This document shows positions 45,965-48,092 of a stretch of 48,092 nt of DNA, piece by piece (within the stretch, counting starts at the first letter, position 1; each line of letters opens with the position of its first letter). The position numbers and the translations under genes were made by a program. The notes under the pieces are model-generated. The model saw nothing but the letters and a program-made list of their open reading frames with translations, had not been told where the DNA came from and ran no database searches. Source of the stretch: Hyphomicrobiales bacterium. Its GTDB lineage: Bacteria > Pseudomonadota > Alphaproteobacteria > Rhizobiales > Aestuariivirgaceae. The DNA lies in assembly GCA_025359215.1 (NCBI GenBank), contig JANYHE010000090.1, positions 1-48,092 of the forward strand. Direction: 5' to 3'.

Positions 45965-48092
45965 TCAGCCCGTCCACCCCAAGCCCGCTGCAACACAGTT
46001 CATCGTCATCAACAGGCTCATATTCATGGCCTCGGTTGGTTTGTCGCCGCGTGTTTGCTTTAAGAGTTGCACCTGCCACTCATTGGCTTGATCCACCATT
46101 GGGCGAACGCGATCAAACCTGCGGCGGAAGCTTTGGAAGCGCTCGCACAGAACCTTGTCGCCAGAAAGTTCAAGGATCACTTTTGAAGTGCGTTTGTGTT
46201 CATGCTTAATCAAAGCATAAAGCCGTTCAGCATCATTGCGGCTGGGCACAAGGCCTGCATATTTCTCTGCCACATCCAGGTCCGCCAAGAACAACGACTT
46301 CTCAACCTCATCAATGGCTAGACGAAACCCGGGCGACTTCACAAACATCTCTTTTAAAAGCCGCAATCCCGCACCACCGCGTGCCGAAACAAAATCATCC
46401 AAAGCATAACCAAGCCCATACCAACCCGTCAGCAAATGACGATTTTGGCTCCACGCAAAAACCCATGGAATGGCGCGAAGATCTGAAAGGCCCTTAGCTC
46501 CAAATCGACGCGCTGGACGCGAGCCAATTTTCAACAAAGCCAGCTCTTCAACGGGGCTTGCCGTTTGAAAATAAGTCATCAAAGCGGGGTCATGCGCCAA
46601 TTTTTGATAAGCTTTGAATGAAAGCTGCGCAATGTCTTCAACCGCAGCTTGATGATCAGGCAGCAATCGCTGCTCTGGTTCAGAACTTGATTTCAAAGTG
46701 TGAAGCAACACTGCCGAAGTGAGCGTTTCAAGATTTATCAGCGCGGTGCCGCGATTAGCAAATTTAGAAGATACCACTTCGCCCTGCTCGGTCACCCGCA
46801 TGCGTCCGCCCACGGTGCCGGAAGGTTGTGCCGCAATCGCCCTGCCCGCCGGTGCGCCACCCCGGCTCACAGAACCACCACGACCATGGAAGAAGCTGAT
46901 TTCAATTTCCGATTTACGACCCACGCGAATGAGGCGGCGTTGTGCTTCAAACAATTCAAAGCTGGCGCAGAAAAAACCACCATCTTTGTTAGAATCTGAG
47001 TAGCCCAACATAATTTCCTGCACGCCACCATTGGCCTGCACCGATTGCCGCACAACAGTATTGGCAAGCAGCGATTCCATAATGGCCGGGCCTTCACGCA
47101 AATCTTCGATTGTTTCAAACAACGGCACCACGCGAATGCGGCATGTCTCATGAGATGATGGATCGCTAAACAGCCCGCAATATTTAGCAAGCAAATAAAG
47201 CCCCAACACATCATCAGCATTTTGCGTCATTGATAATATGAATGTGCCAATGGCTTTAGGGTCTGGCCCATCCAGCGTTTCACGAATGAGATGCAACAAG
47301 CCGAGAAGCTCGGTTGCTTCCTCTGACATATCGCGAAATTGCGGAACAAAGCCCATGGGCTTTTCCAGTTCAGAAACAATCCACGCGCTCCAAGCAGCGG
47401 AATGAATTGCAGGTGCAGCAGTCTTGCTCACGGGGTTCATCTTGGCCCACACTTCGGTCAACACGCGGTTGATCACTGTGGTGTTCTGACGAATGTCCAA
47501 ACACGCCGTGCGAAAGCCAAACACTTCCGCTTCCCAGCGCACGGGCCGCACCAATGATGTGGCAAGGCCGGGCGCCTTCATATCGGCCAGTGTTGCTTCA
47601 ACCATGTGCAATGTCGAAATCAATTCCTCAACATTGGTGAAGGGCTTGGCCGCCGTGCCAATCATATAAATAACATCAAGACGCTTTCGCAGCGCCGTAA
47701 AAAATTGGCGGAAGGGCTCTGCCGGGTTGCGCTGCAAAATTTCTTCCTTAGCGCCAGAAAGCTCAAGCTGCCGATCAAGTTCAATTGTGAAAGCTTCAGG
47801 AATCGGCATTTCATAGGAACTCACCGAAACAAATTGCGAAAGCTCATGCAGTTTCAAATCCAAGCGCCGCACTGAAGCCATCGAATTTTCACGTAAAGCC
47901 TGCCGCGTGGTTTCAACAGTCACAAACGGGTTGCCATCACGGTCGCCACCAATCCAAGACGAGAATTTAATCGGCGGACGAATGCGCGCGGTGAGTTCGG
48001 GATAATGGCGGATCAAAGCCGATTGCATCACATCACACACCGCCGTTGTGCGATCAAACAAAGCATCGCGGAAAAAATGAAGGCCCCAAGCC
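45965..48092 (-). CDS. ppc: Phosphoenolpyruvate carboxylase (N-terminal part beyond the window)
   Basis: About 708 C-terminal residues of PEP carboxylase, which makes oxaloacetate from PEP and bicarbonate. The reading continues to the window edge as AWGLHFFRDALFDR. Visible motifs are GGDRDGNPFVT, VPLFETIEDL, MLGYSDSNKDGGF, FHGRGGSVSRGGAP and the C-terminal AAGLGWTG (the conserved C-terminal Gly is kept). The typical family length is about 880-950, so the first ~190 residues are missing here. The direct 3' neighbour is a palindromic repeat region. Bicarbonate use links it loosely with the SbtA-like transporter, but the two are 16 kb apart. Confidence 0.97.
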   Translation of the reverse strand, partial: AWGLHFFRDALFDRTTAVCDVMQSALIRHYPELTARIRPPIKFSSWIGGDRDGNPFVTVETTRQALRENSMASVRRLDLKLHELSQFVSVSSYEMPIPEAFTIELDRQLELSGAKEEILQRNPAEPFRQFFTALRKRLDVIYMIGTAAKPFTNVEELISTLHMVEATLADMKAPGLATSLVRPVRWEAEVFGFRTACLDIRQNTTVINRVLTEVWAKMNPVSKTAAPAIHSAAWSAWIVSELEKPMGFVPQFRDMSEEATELLGLLHLIRETLDGPDPKAIGTFILSMTQNADDVLGLYLLAKYCGLFSDPSSHETCRIRVVPLFETIEDLREGPAIMESLLANTVVRQSVQANGGVQEIMLGYSDSNKDGGFFCASFELFEAQRRLIRVGRKSEIEISFFHGRGGSVSRGGAPAGRAIAAQPSGTVGGRMRVTEQGEVVSSKFANRGTALINLETLTSAVLLHTLKSSSEPEQRLLPDHQAAVEDIAQLSFKAYQKLAHDPALMTYFQTASPVEELALLKIGSRPARRFGAKGLSDLRAIPWVFAWSQNRHLLTGWYGLGYALDDFVSARGGAGLRLLKEMFVKSPGFRLAIDEVEKSLFLADLDVAEKYAGLVPSRNDAERLYALIKHEHKRTSKVILELSGDKVLCERFQSFRRRFDRVRPMVDQANEWQVQLLKQTRGDKPTEAMNMSLLMTMNCVAAGLGWTG

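Overview
The window looks like chromosomal DNA of an alphaproteobacterium of the order Hyphomicrobiales (Rhizobiales). The evidence is gene order and family content: an rpoZ-rsh-pyrE-acpS-lepB-rnc-era-recO block, an Omp25/31-type barrel with a proline-rich N-terminus, a BTLCP transglutaminase-like protein, DUF1467, DUF2336-like and DUF3307 proteins, a bifunctional Rel, and CtrA-type TTAA-N7-TTAA sites. The genus cannot be named from what is visible. Most of the DNA is ordinary core chromosome, and the one clearly accessory patch is at about 9.49-10.86 kb.

Layout. 0-0.94 kb: the start of a DUF2336-like gene, a receiver-fold protein lacking its phosphorylation residues, and an intergenic region with one CtrA site and three DnaA-box-like 9-mers. 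0.94-2.82 kb: a tightly coupled nitroreductase/HAD phosphatase/flavin reductase operon. 2.98-3.90 kb: a secreted three-repeat protein behind a second CtrA site. 3.95-5.73 kb: cytochrome b561, Moco oxidoreductase and a methionine-rich periplasmic peptide, resembling the YedY1/YedZ1/MrpX oxidative-chlorine defence. 5.8-9.45 kb: pirin, a luciferase-like monooxygenase, GST, and a DUF2256/SDR pair. 9.49-10.24 kb: a GIY-YIG nuclease gene bracketed by palindromic repeats, with a fossil of a second copy. 10.36-10.86 kb: a gene broken by an in-frame amber codon. 10.87-15.55 kb: thrS, an outer-membrane barrel, yidD and betC. 15.57-25.11 kb: the housekeeping block on the minus strand, running from mgtE and a tyrosine-phosphatase-like gene through rpoZ, rsh, pyrE, acpS, lepB, rnc, era, recO and mce to DUF1467.

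25.17-30.07 kb: two tRNA-Leu genes (GAG and UAA) frame a BTLCP gene, an S24-fold regulator with a small winged-helix partner, a gamma-carbonic anhydrase, and a divergent LysR/SbtA-type bicarbonate transporter pair with a perfect operator palindrome. 30.16-34.11 kb: a membrane-tethered cyclic-nucleotide-binding protein, DUF3307, and a FecR/CHASE2-adenylate cyclase pair. 34.1-38.66 kb: gpt, a hybrid histidine kinase, a HicA/DUF1902 toxin-antitoxin pair, a VUT/DUF165 transporter and ndk. 38.7-45.8 kb: a repeat-rich OmpA-domain protein, a PHB-depolymerase-like esterase, an amino-acid ABC transporter operon and trhO. 45.8 kb to the end: a large palindromic repeat and ppc, which runs off the window.

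The most unusual items are the CtrA/DnaA-box region, the repeat-bracketed GIY-YIG gene with its fossil copy, the methionine-rich peptide with its Moco reductase, and a canonical terminator 16 nt upstream of the rsh start codon. All functions are inferred from sequence reading alone. No database search was possible.
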